NCBI GenBank assembly: GCA_012842105.1
Contig: DUTL01000210.1
Span: 1-16,177 of the forward strand
From: Candidatus Fermentithermobacillaceae bacterium
Lineage (GTDB): Bacteria > Bacillota > Sulfobacillia > Fermentithermobacillales > Fermentithermobacillaceae
Direction of reading: 5' to 3'
Length of the DNA stretch: 16,177 nucleotides
Both the position numbers and the translations under genes were made by a program. Below are positions 1 to 7,300 of the stretch, in pieces. A model generated the notes under the pieces. That model did no database searches, was not told the origin of the DNA, and worked only from the letters and a program-made list of their open reading frames with translations. The stretch's first letter is position 1. Each line of letters starts with the position of its first letter.

Positions 1-58
1 CCCTCCAGCACATCTACGGTAATAATAGGCTCCTAAGGAGAATGCTAAGACGAACTAG

Positions 59-87
59 TTGACGTGTTAACGGTTTTGGACTACTAT
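59..87 (+). promoter_or_regulatory. Sigma-A type promoter upstream of the SDR gene
   Basis: A -35 box TTGACG (59-64) and a -10 box TACTAT (82-87) are separated by exactly 17 bases, close to the housekeeping consensus. Transcription would start near 94, giving a leader of about 180 bases before the SDR gene. A weaker alternative lies closer to the gene: TTGGAG at 185-190 and TATCGT at 208-213, also with 17-base spacing. Apart from these and the operator-like palindrome I see nothing gene-like in 1-271. Confidence 0.55.
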
Positions 88-91
88 CTGA

Positions 92-103
92 TTAACATGT
101 TAA
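92..103. promoter_or_regulatory. Palindromic operator candidate at the transcription start
   Basis: TTAACATGTTAA is a perfect 12-base palindrome lying over the predicted start point of the promoter at 59-87. The half-site TGTTAAC occurs at 98-104 and again at 65-71 inside the promoter spacer, 33 bases apart (about three helical turns). The arrangement fits a dimeric repressor. The MarR-family gene two genes downstream is the obvious candidate to bind it, but that link is inference. Confidence 0.4.
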
Positions 104-271
104 CTATTGCGATTGGCGGGAAGATACAAACCAGCCAGGGACGAGTTGAGGCCATATACTGTTGTAAAAGTGGATCAGCGCCAATTGGAGAAACATATTG
201 TGAAAAGTATCGTGAAACCTCGCTTATCACATCGAAGATAAAAATAGCCAGCCGCGACAAGGGGGCGTACT

Positions 272-1261
272 GTGATGATAGTTGTAACCGGGGCACCGGG
301 CCATTTGGGGAACAACCTTGTAAGGGCTCTGGTGAAAAGAAATCATCGAGTAAGGTGTTTGGTGCTTGCAGGAGAAAGCCTGGTTCCTCTGCAGGGGTTG
401 GACGTTGAAACTGTGGAAGGGGATGTTCGCGATATTGATTCTTTGCATAGGGCTTTTGAGGGCGCCGGTGTTGTATACCACCTTGCGTCAGTTATCAGCC
501 TGCTGCCAGGAAAGTCGAGGCTTCTGGAGGATGTGAACGTTACGGGAACCAGAAATGTCGCCGAAGCCTGCTTGAAGGCCGGAGTTAGACGGTTAGTGTA
601 CGCCAGTTCTATTCATGCTCTGGTTGAACCACCCCATGGCCATGTCATAGACGAATCCATGCCATGTGACCCAGGCCGAATATCTATGGCATACAGCAAA
701 TCCAAGGCCAGGGGTACTCTTGAAGTTATGGAAGTGATCGCAAAAGGCCTGGATGGCGTAATAGTATTGCCAACCGGGATGATTGGCCCATATGACTTCA
801 AACCTTCCGAGACAGGAAGGCTGCTCCTTGACTATGTGGCAGGCAAGATTCCTGCAAGGATTGAAGGCGGTTACGACTTTGTGGATGTGAGAGACGTAGC
901 TGAAGGCCACATACTTGCCGCCGAAAAGGGAAGAACGGGGGAGAAGTATATTCTATCCGGGGAATGGATCTCTATCGATGACATAATGAAAGAAGTTTCA
1001 ACTGTCACCAATGTTCCGCTGCCCCGTTGGAGAGTACCGGCAGGGTTAGTGTCTGGACTGGCTCTTATGCTTACCTCCTACAGCATGGCAACAGGAGCAA
1101 AAGTACTCATGAACCAGGATTCAGTTAACACACTCAGGAGCAATTCGCTTATATCGTCTGGCAAAGCTCGCAGAGAACTCGGGTACACATCCAGGCCTGT
1201 GCGTGAAAGCATCGGGGATACGCTGGCCTGGTTTCGAGAGCATGGGTTGCTGTCGAGTTAG
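272..1261 (+). CDS. NAD-dependent epimerase/dehydratase family protein (extended SDR)
   Basis: This 329-residue protein belongs to the extended short-chain dehydrogenase/reductase superfamily, in the group of nucleotide-sugar epimerases and dihydroflavonol-4-reductase-like enzymes. The N-terminal Rossmann motif TGAPGHLG (residues 6-13) binds NAD(P). The catalytic YxxxK is YSKSK (Y141, K145), with the partner serine in ASSIH (about 112-113). A downstream LPTGMIGP segment (166-173) is typical of the family. The start could be GTG 272 or ATG 275, which are adjacent; a purine-rich GGGGG precedes them. It is soluble and of normal length. The MarR gene follows after 62 bases and may be co-transcribed. 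The substrate cannot be told; a carbonyl or sugar-nucleotide substrate is expected from the family. Confidence 0.88.
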   Translation: MMIVVTGAPGHLGNNLVRALVKRNHRVRCLVLAGESLVPLQGLDVETVEGDVRDIDSLHRAFEGAGVVYHLASVISLLPGKSRLLEDVNVTGTRNVAEACLKAGVRRLVYASSIHALVEPPHGHVIDESMPCDPGRISMAYSKSKARGTLEVMEVIAKGLDGVIVLPTGMIGPYDFKPSETGRLLLDYVAGKIPARIEGGYDFVDVRDVAEGHILAAEKGRTGEKYILSGEWISIDDIMKEVSTVTNVPLPRWRVPAGLVSGLALMLTSYSMATGAKVLMNQDSVNTLRSNSLISSGKARRELGYTSRPVRESIGDTLAWFREHGLLSS

Positions 1262-1323
1262 GAAGGCCGCGTTAGGGCTGTGCTTTGGGAAAGTGGGTTT
1301 GAGATGACAAGGAATGGTGCAAT

Positions 1324-1767
1324 ATGTACGATTTTCAGTCAATAGTAAGTTCAGCGGGGCGAATGGTCCAAATAGGCAGGATGTGTGTTAATAAGGGCCT
1401 AAAAGAGATCGGCCTCGGAAGTGCTGAAGCCGATGTTCTAATGTTTCTTTACTCTGTAGGAGACGGGGTTAGGCAGGATGACATTGTTGCAGGAATTGAA
1501 GTGAGTAAAGCAGCAATCTCTCGAACCATCAAGTCTCTTGAGAAGAAGGGCTATGTAGCGCGAAAGCAGAATCTTTGTGATAGGCGATCATATGTTGTCT
1601 GGCTAACGGAAAGAGCCTGGAAAGCCGAGGTGTTAGTCAAGCGGCAATATGAGGATCTGGTGAATGCAGCCTGTCTGGGCATTCCAGAGGAAAAGGTTAA
1701 GGAAGTAGTTGAGTTGTTTAAGCACGTCGTTAACAACATGGAGAAATATCGCCTGGACGCCTCATAA
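1324..1767 (+). CDS. MarR family transcriptional regulator
   Basis: This 147-residue protein has the MarR architecture: an N-terminal dimerisation helix, then a winged helix-turn-helix. The recognition region is around residues 52-75 (VSKAAISRTIKSLEKKGYV). The wing is at about 80-94, containing CDRRSYVVWLT, the place of the usual D-x-R-s motif. C-terminal helices complete the dimer interface. MarR proteins usually repress nearby operons and release DNA when a small aromatic ligand binds. AAGGA upstream supports the ATG at 1324. It lies 62 bases after the SDR gene, and the palindrome at 92-103 in front of that gene is a plausible target. Ligand and targets are unknown. Confidence 0.88.
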   Translation: MYDFQSIVSSAGRMVQIGRMCVNKGLKEIGLGSAEADVLMFLYSVGDGVRQDDIVAGIEVSKAAISRTIKSLEKKGYVARKQNLCDRRSYVVWLTERAWKAEVLVKRQYEDLVNAACLGIPEEKVKEVVELFKHVVNNMEKYRLDAS

Positions 1768-1887
1768 AGGCGCCGAAGTTTCGGCAGATGCCTTGCTCCT
1801 GACCATTTTGGCAACGCGGTGGCGTGCCGGCTCAAAAAGGGCGTGCAAGATGCAAAGGCCTGGTTACAAGGGCCAACGGAGGTTCTT

Positions 1888-3093
1888 ATGCTTACAGGAC
1901 AACTGCTTGAACTAATATATGAAGCTGCAAGTATTCAGCGATGGAACGATCACATAAGGCCCGCCCAGGGATTTACCGAACTGGACAAGCAGGCCCATAA
2001 AATGGTGTATGCCTACGTGCTTGGCAAATTCGAAGAGGCCTCGGGCATGGTGAAATTCGATTGGGGCAAACTCATTGAAGGCGGGTTGTTTGAGTTCCTG
2101 CATAGAATAAAGCTTACGGATATTAAACCCCCAGTGTTTCACAAAATCATGGAAGAGAAAGGGCCTGAGATCAACCGGTGGGTACTTGAGCAGTATCAAG
2201 CACCGCTCAGACAGGTAGACAATGGGCTTTACGCTCGCTTTTATGAGTACCTTGTTAACCATGAGCATAGCCATGCCGAAAAACAGATACTCAAGGCGTC
2301 GCACTACCTGGCAACTAACTGGGAGTTTCAGCATATATACAGGCTCAATGCCGGCCTGTACGGGCTTGAAGGCGAGAGAGAAAGCATAGAAGGCAGGCTG
2401 AACGAGCACGGAACGCTTGTAGGAGTCAAGAACTTAGCCTTGGATAAAAATATCCGCAATTTCATGGATCTTGTAGGGCAGCTCCGGTTTCAGCAACGCT
2501 GGGGGCACTCCCCGAGGATACCTCAAACATCGGTGCTTGGACACATGCTTATAGTAGCGGTAATCGCTTTCTTTGCATCCCTTGATCTGCGCGCCTGCCC
2601 CAAGCGCATGTACAACAACTACTTGTGCGGGTTATTTCACGATCTTCCCGAAGTCTTAACCAGAGATATTGTGGCCCCTGTCAAGCGGTCAATCCCTGAT
2701 CTGGACAAAATCATCAAGAGCATTGAATCTTCCTGGTTCGAGGAGAGGATTTACCCATTGCTGCCGGTTGCGTGGCACGATGAGATAAGGTATTTCGTTG
2801 AGGACGAATTTGCAGATCGCATCCGGATTGACGGGAAAAGGGTCACTGTGAACATCACTCCGGAGCACAACTTCGACTGCTATGACCCACTAGACGGAAC
2901 TGTGGTTAAAGCCTGCGATCAGCTTGCTGCTTACGTAGAAGCGTTTCTCTCTATTAGGCACGGCATTCGATCGAACCATCTCAAAGACGGCCTTTCCATA
3001 TACAACGTCTACCAGGGCAGGAACAGCGTAGTTTCAGGCGTAGACTTCGGCACTGTATTCAGCCACTTCAACCCCGGCGAGCTTCACCTCTGA
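1888..3093 (+). CDS. HD-domain phosphohydrolase, YfbR (5'-nucleotidase)-like
   Basis: I choose ATG 1888 because GGAGG lies at 1878-1882, 5 bases upstream; an in-frame GTG at 1819 would add 23 poorly conserved residues. The protein has 401 residues. The C-terminal half carries an HD-type metal site: H219 (in LGHMLIVA), H251-D252 (in GLFHDLPEV) and D344 (in ACDQLAAYVEA). The stretch HDLPEVLTRDI...PVK closely parallels the HD-x-x-EV-x-TGD-x-x-x-PVK signature of E. coli YfbR, a deoxyribonucleoside-5'-monophosphate phosphatase. Here G of TGD is R, so specificity may differ. The first 190 residues are helical, also look HD-like in part (HKMVYAYVLGKFEE), and are longer than in YfbR (about 200 residues in total). 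It may contain a duplicated HD fold. Function beyond phosphohydrolase is not clear. Confidence 0.75.
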   Translation: MLTGQLLELIYEAASIQRWNDHIRPAQGFTELDKQAHKMVYAYVLGKFEEASGMVKFDWGKLIEGGLFEFLHRIKLTDIKPPVFHKIMEEKGPEINRWVLEQYQAPLRQVDNGLYARFYEYLVNHEHSHAEKQILKASHYLATNWEFQHIYRLNAGLYGLEGERESIEGRLNEHGTLVGVKNLALDKNIRNFMDLVGQLRFQQRWGHSPRIPQTSVLGHMLIVAVIAFFASLDLRACPKRMYNNYLCGLFHDLPEVLTRDIVAPVKRSIPDLDKIIKSIESSWFEERIYPLLPVAWHDEIRYFVEDEFADRIRIDGKRVTVNITPEHNFDCYDPLDGTVVKACDQLAAYVEAFLSIRHGIRSNHLKDGLSIYNVYQGRNSVVSGVDFGTVFSHFNPGELHL

Positions 3094-3125
3094 CACATCG
3101 GGGACGGTCCTAAAAGTCTCATTTC
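3092..3125 (+). repeat. REP/IS-end-like sequence
   Basis: Immediately at the HD gene stop codon is a sequence containing CATCGGGGACGGTCCTAAAA. It recalls from memory the GGGGACGGTTCT-type repeats that accompany IS200-like or REP-associated transposases in Firmicutes and deltaproteobacteria. Only one copy is in the window and no transposase is next to it, so this is a weak call based on resemblance. Confidence 0.25.
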
Positions 3126-3173
3126 TGCATAACGTCGCAGATGGACATGGGTACGATGAAACACCCGGGATGA

Positions 3174-3228
3174 CCTTGAGGTAAGACATTGGGGGAGATA
3201 ATGGAGGCGGCCTTGAGGTACCGGGGGA
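3174..3228 (+). repeat. Short direct repeat CCTTGAGGTA...GGGGGA
   Basis: CCTTGAGGTA occurs at 3174-3183 and at 3211-3220, and each copy is followed by GGGGGA (3191-3196 and 3223-3228). The second copy also forms a short stem, GGCCTT with AAGGCC. No open reading frame of note covers this stretch. I see no function; it lies in the gene-free region 3094-3476. Confidence 0.35.
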
Positions 3229-3394
3229 AGGCCTTAAACGTTTCACTTTCCATTCCTCTTTCCATTACACACTCACGGTGGAGTTAAGGGTCTTCGGTGT
3301 CCAGCGAGTTTTGACATTCACAACAACTACGGATAGATAAACGTGCGCCAGGAGGCTTACGCTCGTACCGTCCGGGAGGTAGCTAGAGGGGTTC

Positions 3395-3442
3395 GTAAGA
3401 GTAACTTCTACTTTTATCAAAAACGCTGGAAGTTACTTTTAC
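3395..3442. repeat. Long inverted repeat (14-bp stem) in gene-free region
   Basis: GTAAGAGTAACTTC (3395-3408) and GAAGTTACTTTTAC (3429-3442) pair over 14 bases, with a single G-T wobble and a 20-base loop. No clear U-run follows the stem, so it is not a classical terminator, although four T lie within the distal arm. It could end transcription of the HD gene or be the remnant of a small element. The rest of 3094-3476 holds no convincing gene. Confidence 0.5.
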
Positions 3443-3476
3443 AATTAAGGGATTTTATATGATTCAATTCGGGTTA

Positions 3477-3505
3477 TAGACAAATCGAGAGCAAAAGGTT
3501 ACAAT
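3477..3505 (+). promoter_or_regulatory. Promoter of tRNA-Pro
   Basis: TAGACA (3477-3482) and TACAAT (3500-3505) are each one base from consensus and lie exactly 17 bases apart. The predicted start near 3512 is about 10 bases before the mature tRNA 5' end at 3522. A further TTGACA at 3311-3316 has only a poor -10 partner (TAGATA, 3334-3339). Confidence 0.65.
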
Positions 3506-3521
3506 AGTACCTGCATCGCGT

Positions 3522-3598
3522 CGGGCTGTGGCGCAGTTTGGGAGCGCGCTTGAATGGGGTTCAAGAGGCCGCAGGTTCAAATCCTGTCAGCCCGACCA
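3522..3598 (+). tRNA. tRNA-Pro (anticodon GGG)
   Basis: The 77 bases fold into a standard cloverleaf. The acceptor stem CGGGCTG pairs perfectly with CAGCCCG. The D arm lies in GGCGCAGTTTGGGAGCGC. The anticodon stem CTTGA/TCAAG encloses the seven-base loop ATGGGGT with anticodon GGG. The T arm is GCAGG-TTCAAAT-CCTGT. Discriminator A and an encoded CCA end at 3598. It reads CCC and CCU proline codons. An integrase remnant lies directly downstream, so the 3' end of this gene is the probable attachment site of a former element. The mature tRNA appears intact. Confidence 0.96.
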
Positions 3599-3604
3599 TG
3601 AAAA

Positions 3605-3645
3605 ACCCACCTTGAGCAGGGGAAACTCAGGTGGGAGTTTTTGTT
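3605..3645 (+). terminator. Rho-independent terminator after tRNA-Pro
   Basis: CCCACCTTGAG (3606-3616) pairs with CTCAGGTGGG (3626-3635) with one bulged T. The stem closes a short loop and is followed by AGTTTTTGTT. A run of five A precedes the stem, so it might also act in the other direction. Confidence 0.85.
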
Positions 3646-3669
3646 AGGGGGCGAAAACGCCCGTTCAGG

Positions 3670-3705
3670 TTTGCCTAAGTTTGCCTATCTCAAACGGTTT
3701 GCCTA
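3670..3705 (+). repeat. Three TTTGCCTA direct repeats beside the integrase remnant
   Basis: TTTGCCTA occurs at 3670-3677, 3680-3687 and 3698-3705, within 36 bases between the tRNA terminator and the integrase remnant; the last copy covers the integrase stop codon. Tightly spaced short repeats at this position resemble arm-type integrase sites near an attachment site. The role is inferred from position only. Confidence 0.45.
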
Positions 3706-4005
3706 ACCGCCCAATTCTAGCGCGGCCGCGAAGGCATCCATCTTGGCCGCTGCCCTTTCATCGTGCCCTGGGAGAAGGTGCCCATACGTTTCAAGTGTGA
3801 CGGTTATAAAAATCCCCCCTGGCAATGTTGGTTCTGCGATGATAACGTGATTGTCCTCCGACCTGCCGCTGTCTTAACATCTCCTAAGACCAGGCGGCCG
3901 CTTACCTCGTTCAACATTTTGAGTAACGGTAATTTGCTTGTTATCCAAGTCGACGTTATTCCAGGTAAGGCCCAACCATACGCCTGGACGAAGGCCCGAG
4001 CCGGC
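3703..4005 (-). pseudogene. Tyrosine recombinase (phage integrase) remnant
   Basis: Reading the minus strand, three fragments of a phage-type integrase appear in order but in different frames. The first (about 4005-3900) reads GLRPGVWLGLTW followed by NNVDLDNKQITV, the start of the catalytic domain, normally GLRRGE-x-LGL-x-W-x-DVD. The second, one frame over (about 3904-3843), reads SGRLVLGDVKTAAGRRTITL, the normal continuation. The third (3801-3703) reads VTLETYGHLLPGHDERAAAK and ends with a stop; it is a typical C-terminus with the nucleophile tyrosine in TYGHLLP. The stretch between the second and third parts, where the H-x-x-R boxes belong, is missing, and the N-terminal DNA-binding domains are not recognisable. 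The first fragment has R-P-G where R-R-G-E is usual. It is convergent with tRNA-Pro, the classic layout of an element integrated at a tRNA 3' end. It is certainly inactive. Confidence 0.85.
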
Positions 4006-4304
4006 TCCGTGCCATGCAGTTTCCTCAAATTCGCCTCACAGTTTCTGCAGGCAATGATTCTGATACTGTGGTCCTATCTTTTATTATCCAAATTGTGATT
4101 CTTACAGCACGATAGCGAGGATGAATGAAGGCTAAGTCTAACTAATGTTGTTTAGTTTGTTTTTGTCATTAACAGTTCAAGGCCTCAAGTTCAATTCCGA
4201 GACTCTCATTGAGGCACACTGCATAATCATCACAGTATTAGTACTTGTAAAATGCCAAACCTTGCACTTTGTATTGGCAGGTAGGGGGCGAGTGGGAGGC
4301 AGCG
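4006..4304. other. Intergenic region upstream of cheA, no gene seen
   Basis: Beyond the recognisable integrase remnant I see no convincing gene. Minus-strand bases down to about 4065 stay open in a frame containing ACRNCEANLRKLHGTEP, which has a C-x-x-C pair, but I cannot assign it. A stem GCCTCAA (4182-4188) / TTGAGGC (4209-4215) with a 20-base loop lacks a U-run. CATAAT at 4222-4227 is a fair -10 box but has only a poor -35 partner. The promoter of the chemosensory cluster must lie here or further upstream, and I cannot fix it. Confidence 0.3.
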
Positions 4305-6503
4305 ATGCATAAAGAACATGATGCAGCCCTTGAGAGGGATCTGGATATTCTTGCAAGCCTTGTTTTGGATATGGAGCATCCCGATGATCATTTGTTTCAG
4401 GTAATGGCTACAATCACTGAGCGGCTGCAGGAGTACACTCTGCCCCGGGAAAAAGCCTGCAAATTGGCAAGACAGACTCTTTTGCTTATACAGCAAATGC
4501 AAAAGGGGCGCTTGCCTTTTGACAAGGGATATGCTGCTCTCTGCGCTTCCATTCAGATGTTGCAGCGTGAAGTTCGGGATTGGGCCCTGCAAAAAACCGG
4601 CCAATCTCCTCTCGATGTAACCTCCAATATGCTTACACATGATGAACTCGCGCAGTCTGAAGAACTTGACACCCAACCTGCTCAATCTCATATGCAAACC
4701 AGGCCTGGTTGTGAGCCCAAACACCCGGTGGTGATGTTGGACTTTGATCCTAACGATGCAGACAGCATGATGTTTATTGCAGAGGTCGAGGAGTCGCTCG
4801 ATGGTGCAGAGGTATCGCTAATGGCCCTTGAGAAAAATCCCGATGATCGAGCCCACTTGGATGAAGTGTTTCGATGTTTCCACAACATCAAGGGAGTCTC
4901 TGGGTTTGTCAGGCTTGATGATTTTCAGAAACTTTGTCATCACGCAGAGTCAGTCATGGAGTGTACAAGAAGGGGTACATTGGAATTTGAAGGCGCCTTA
5001 ATTGAAACTGTATTTAAAGCTTTGGACCTTCTAAGAAAGATGGTAGAGCTCTTGAAAACCTCTGGACCGGATACTCCATACAAGACTCCTTTTGCATTTT
5101 GGGATGTTGTGAATGCCTTAAAAGAGCATGGACAAAGCAGCCAATCTGAGAACGTTTGCGAGGATTCCGCTAAGAGTCACTTTGTGGATGAACCTAATAA
5201 AGCACATCCCAATACCAACGATTATGGCATCAAAGTTGGCAGCGCTGAATCTGTGCAATCTGAGACACAGTCTCAAAAAGAATCAAACACAGAAAACACC
5301 AAAACCAGTTCGCTTACTCCAATAAGGCACCAAGCTCAGAGTGACGAAGTTGTGCGCGTAAGCACTAGGCGGTTAGATGCTTTGCTGGATGAAATCGGCG
5401 AGCTTGTAATAGCTAACGCAATGGTAAGCCAAGAAGTCGAGAACTTAAGACAGGTTGACTCAAAGCTTGTTCAGAATGTAAGCAGGATGAACAAGATTGT
5501 TCGCCAACTGCAAGAACTTACTATGGGTATGCGTATGGTGTCGCTTGAATCTACGTTTAACAAACTTGCACGTGTTGTTAGGGATTTATCCCATAAGACC
5601 GGTGTGCAGGTAGATTTCATGTGTGATGGCGGAGATACAGAATTGGATAGAAAAGTTGTGGAACTCATAACCAGCCCGTTGACTCACCTGGTACGCAATG
5701 CCATTGACCATGGCATAGAGCCGCCTGATGAAAGAGAAAGATTAGGCAAGCCCAGGCAAGGGCAAATACATTTGACAGCTTTTCACCAGGGCGGCAGTGT
5801 GGCTATACGAGTCCAAGATGATGGCAGAGGGTTGGACAAAGATTACATAGCCAGGAAGGCTGTTGAAGTTGGGCTTATGAAATCTAAGTCAAACCTGTCA
5901 AGCCGCGAGATATATCAATTCATATTTGCACCTGGTTTTTCCACCAGCCAGGAGGTAACCGATATTTCCGGACGCGGTGTAGGTATGGATGTAGTCAAAA
6001 GAAACATTGAGAGCCTTCGAGGAAAGATTGATGTTCGCACTGAACCTGGGAAAGGCACGGCGTTCACCTTGTGGTTTCCTTTAACAATGGCAATTATCGA
6101 TGGCATGATTGTGACTGTAGGAAAGCAGCGCTTCATAATACCTTCAATTTCCATTCAAGAATCTTTCCGGCCTAAGCCTGATGGTGTCAAAACTGTAATC
6201 GGCAAAGGTGAGTACATTTTAATTCGAGGGAAACTGATTCCCTTATATAGGCTTCACAAAGTGCTGGATATTGAAGGAGCCCGGACAAAGCCCTGGGAAG
6301 CTCTTGTTCTTGTTACCTATGGAAGTAGTAATCAGTGTGGGATTTTGGTTGACGATTTGATTGGCCAGCAACAAGTGGTAGTAAAACCTCCAGGGAGTTT
6401 TGCGGATGAGGTGGACTTTATCTCAGGCGCTGCGATTATGGGTGATGGCCGAGTGTCACTAATATTGGAACCCTCACAGGTTGTAGGAACTGCAGACAGA
6501 TAG
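4305..6503 (+). CDS. cheA: Chemotaxis histidine kinase CheA
   Basis: ATG 4305 is chosen because GGGAGG ends 5 bases before it; an upstream in-frame TTG at 4269 lacks this. The 732-residue kinase transfers phosphate from its P1 histidine to response regulators under receptor control. Residues about 5-100 form a helical extension not present in E. coli CheA. P1 (about 140-260) has H193 in FHNIKG. Residues about 285-345 are a Q/S/N/T-rich linker where the CheY-binding P2 domain would be. P3 dimerisation begins near 347. The P4 ATPase has N465 in HLVRNAIDHG, DDGRGLD (505-511) and GRGVGMD (from about 557). P5, the CheW-like regulatory domain, fills about 590-732. All catalytic boxes are intact. 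It leads the cluster cheA-cheW-mcp-cheR-cheB. The lack of P2 and of a cheY nearby suggests an unusual phosphate acceptor. Confidence 0.95.
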   Translation: MHKEHDAALERDLDILASLVLDMEHPDDHLFQVMATITERLQEYTLPREKACKLARQTLLLIQQMQKGRLPFDKGYAALCASIQMLQREVRDWALQKTGQSPLDVTSNMLTHDELAQSEELDTQPAQSHMQTRPGCEPKHPVVMLDFDPNDADSMMFIAEVEESLDGAEVSLMALEKNPDDRAHLDEVFRCFHNIKGVSGFVRLDDFQKLCHHAESVMECTRRGTLEFEGALIETVFKALDLLRKMVELLKTSGPDTPYKTPFAFWDVVNALKEHGQSSQSENVCEDSAKSHFVDEPNKAHPNTNDYGIKVGSAESVQSETQSQKESNTENTKTSSLTPIRHQAQSDEVVRVSTRRLDALLDEIGELVIANAMVSQEVENLRQVDSKLVQNVSRMNKIVRQLQELTMGMRMVSLESTFNKLARVVRDLSHKTGVQVDFMCDGGDTELDRKVVELITSPLTHLVRNAIDHGIEPPDERERLGKPRQGQIHLTAFHQGGSVAIRVQDDGRGLDKDYIARKAVEVGLMKSKSNLSSREIYQFIFAPGFSTSQEVTDISGRGVGMDVVKRNIESLRGKIDVRTEPGKGTAFTLWFPLTMAIIDGMIVTVGKQRFIIPSISIQESFRPKPDGVKTVIGKGEYILIRGKLIPLYRLHKVLDIEGARTKPWEALVLVTYGSSNQCGILVDDLIGQQQVVVKPPGSFADEVDFISGAAIMGDGRVSLILEPSQVVGTADR

Positions 6504-6688
6504 CCTATGAAATGGCCGGATAGATATTGGCAGGGGGTTGAACGAAGTATTTGACAAGGCAATCAGTAAGTAAGAAGCAGCAAGCAGTAAATTGGCAAAA
6601 GGCAAAAAGCGCCTGCGGATTAGGTTCTCGGCGGTGTTTAAAGAAGCGCAAAGAGCTGAAAGGCAGGTAAAGCAGGAGAGGGAAAGAG

Positions 6689-7240
6689 GTGAAACCAGTG
6701 TCTGGAATGCCGTCAAACCAAGCAGACCTTCAATTCCAGGATGCAGCGGCTGACGCTAGCTTACGTTCACAGAAGTATCTGACCTTCGTTCTCGATAAAG
6801 AGGAGTATGGGTTGGAAATCATGAGGGTTAAAGAGATCATAGGGCTGATGGAAATTACACCTGTCCCTCGCATGCCTGATTTTGTGCGAGGGGTTATCAA
6901 CTTGAGGGGCCGGGTAATACCTGTAGTGGATTTAAGGCTCAAGTTCGGAATGAAGAGAACAGAGGATACTCAGGAGACGTGCGTAATCGTAGTTGATCTT
7001 AACGATACCCTCATGGGGGTTGTTGTGGACAGAGTATCTGAAGTGCTTGATGTACCAGAGGCTGATATCGAGGAAGCTCCTTCTTTCGGCGTAGACCTTG
7101 ATACGTCGTTCATCCTGGGAATGGGCAAGGCCAAAGGCAAAGTAGTAATTCTGCTGGACATTCAAGAGGTGCTTACAAACACTGTAAACACTGAACGTTT
7201 TTCCGAAAAGCAATCACCTGATTCCGGTTTGGTTTCATGA
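6689..7240 (+). CDS. cheW: Chemotaxis coupling protein CheW
   Basis: This 183-residue protein is a single CheW domain, which bridges receptors and the CheA P5 domain in the signalling array. The core motif region VPRMPDFVRGVINLRGRVIP (about 59-78) followed by VVDLR is diagnostic. It matches the usual length apart from a 25-residue N-terminal tail. GTG 6689 follows AGGAGAGGG. In-frame GTG 6698 and ATG 6707 are alternatives and would only shorten the tail. The 185 bases separating it from cheA are purine-rich, with no convincing gene. The receptor gene follows after 60 bases. Confidence 0.95.
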   Translation: MKPVSGMPSNQADLQFQDAAADASLRSQKYLTFVLDKEEYGLEIMRVKEIIGLMEITPVPRMPDFVRGVINLRGRVIPVVDLRLKFGMKRTEDTQETCVIVVDLNDTLMGVVVDRVSEVLDVPEADIEEAPSFGVDLDTSFILGMGKAKGKVVILLDIQEVLTNTVNTERFSEKQSPDSGLVS

Positions 7241-7300
7241 TTGATCAGCGGCTAAGTCAAATCATGTGTTTTGGCAAGTACGCTCAGAGGAGGTATCAGA

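Noticed and set aside
64..408. 114-codon open frame overlapping the start of the SDR gene
   Set aside because: It overlaps a clearly conserved Rossmann motif in another frame, its composition is not protein-like, and no ribosome site precedes it.
3719..3901. Two GCGGCCGC octamers within about 180 bases
   Set aside because: Both lie in the integrase remnant and fit its alanine- and proline-rich coding; probably coincidence.
3763..4098. 111-codon + strand ORF downstream of tRNA-Pro
   Set aside because: It is the antisense shadow of the integrase remnant, which is readable on the minus strand.
4090..4120. Possible sigma-28 (motility) promoter, CAAA-N15-CACGATAG, upstream of cheA
   Set aside because: The -35 has one mismatch and the -10 matches only 5 of 8 consensus positions; too weak to list.
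6504..6688. Possible small gene between cheA and cheW
   Set aside because: One frame is open across the purine-rich stretch, but it lacks a good start and resembles no protein; it looks like ordinary low-complexity spacer.
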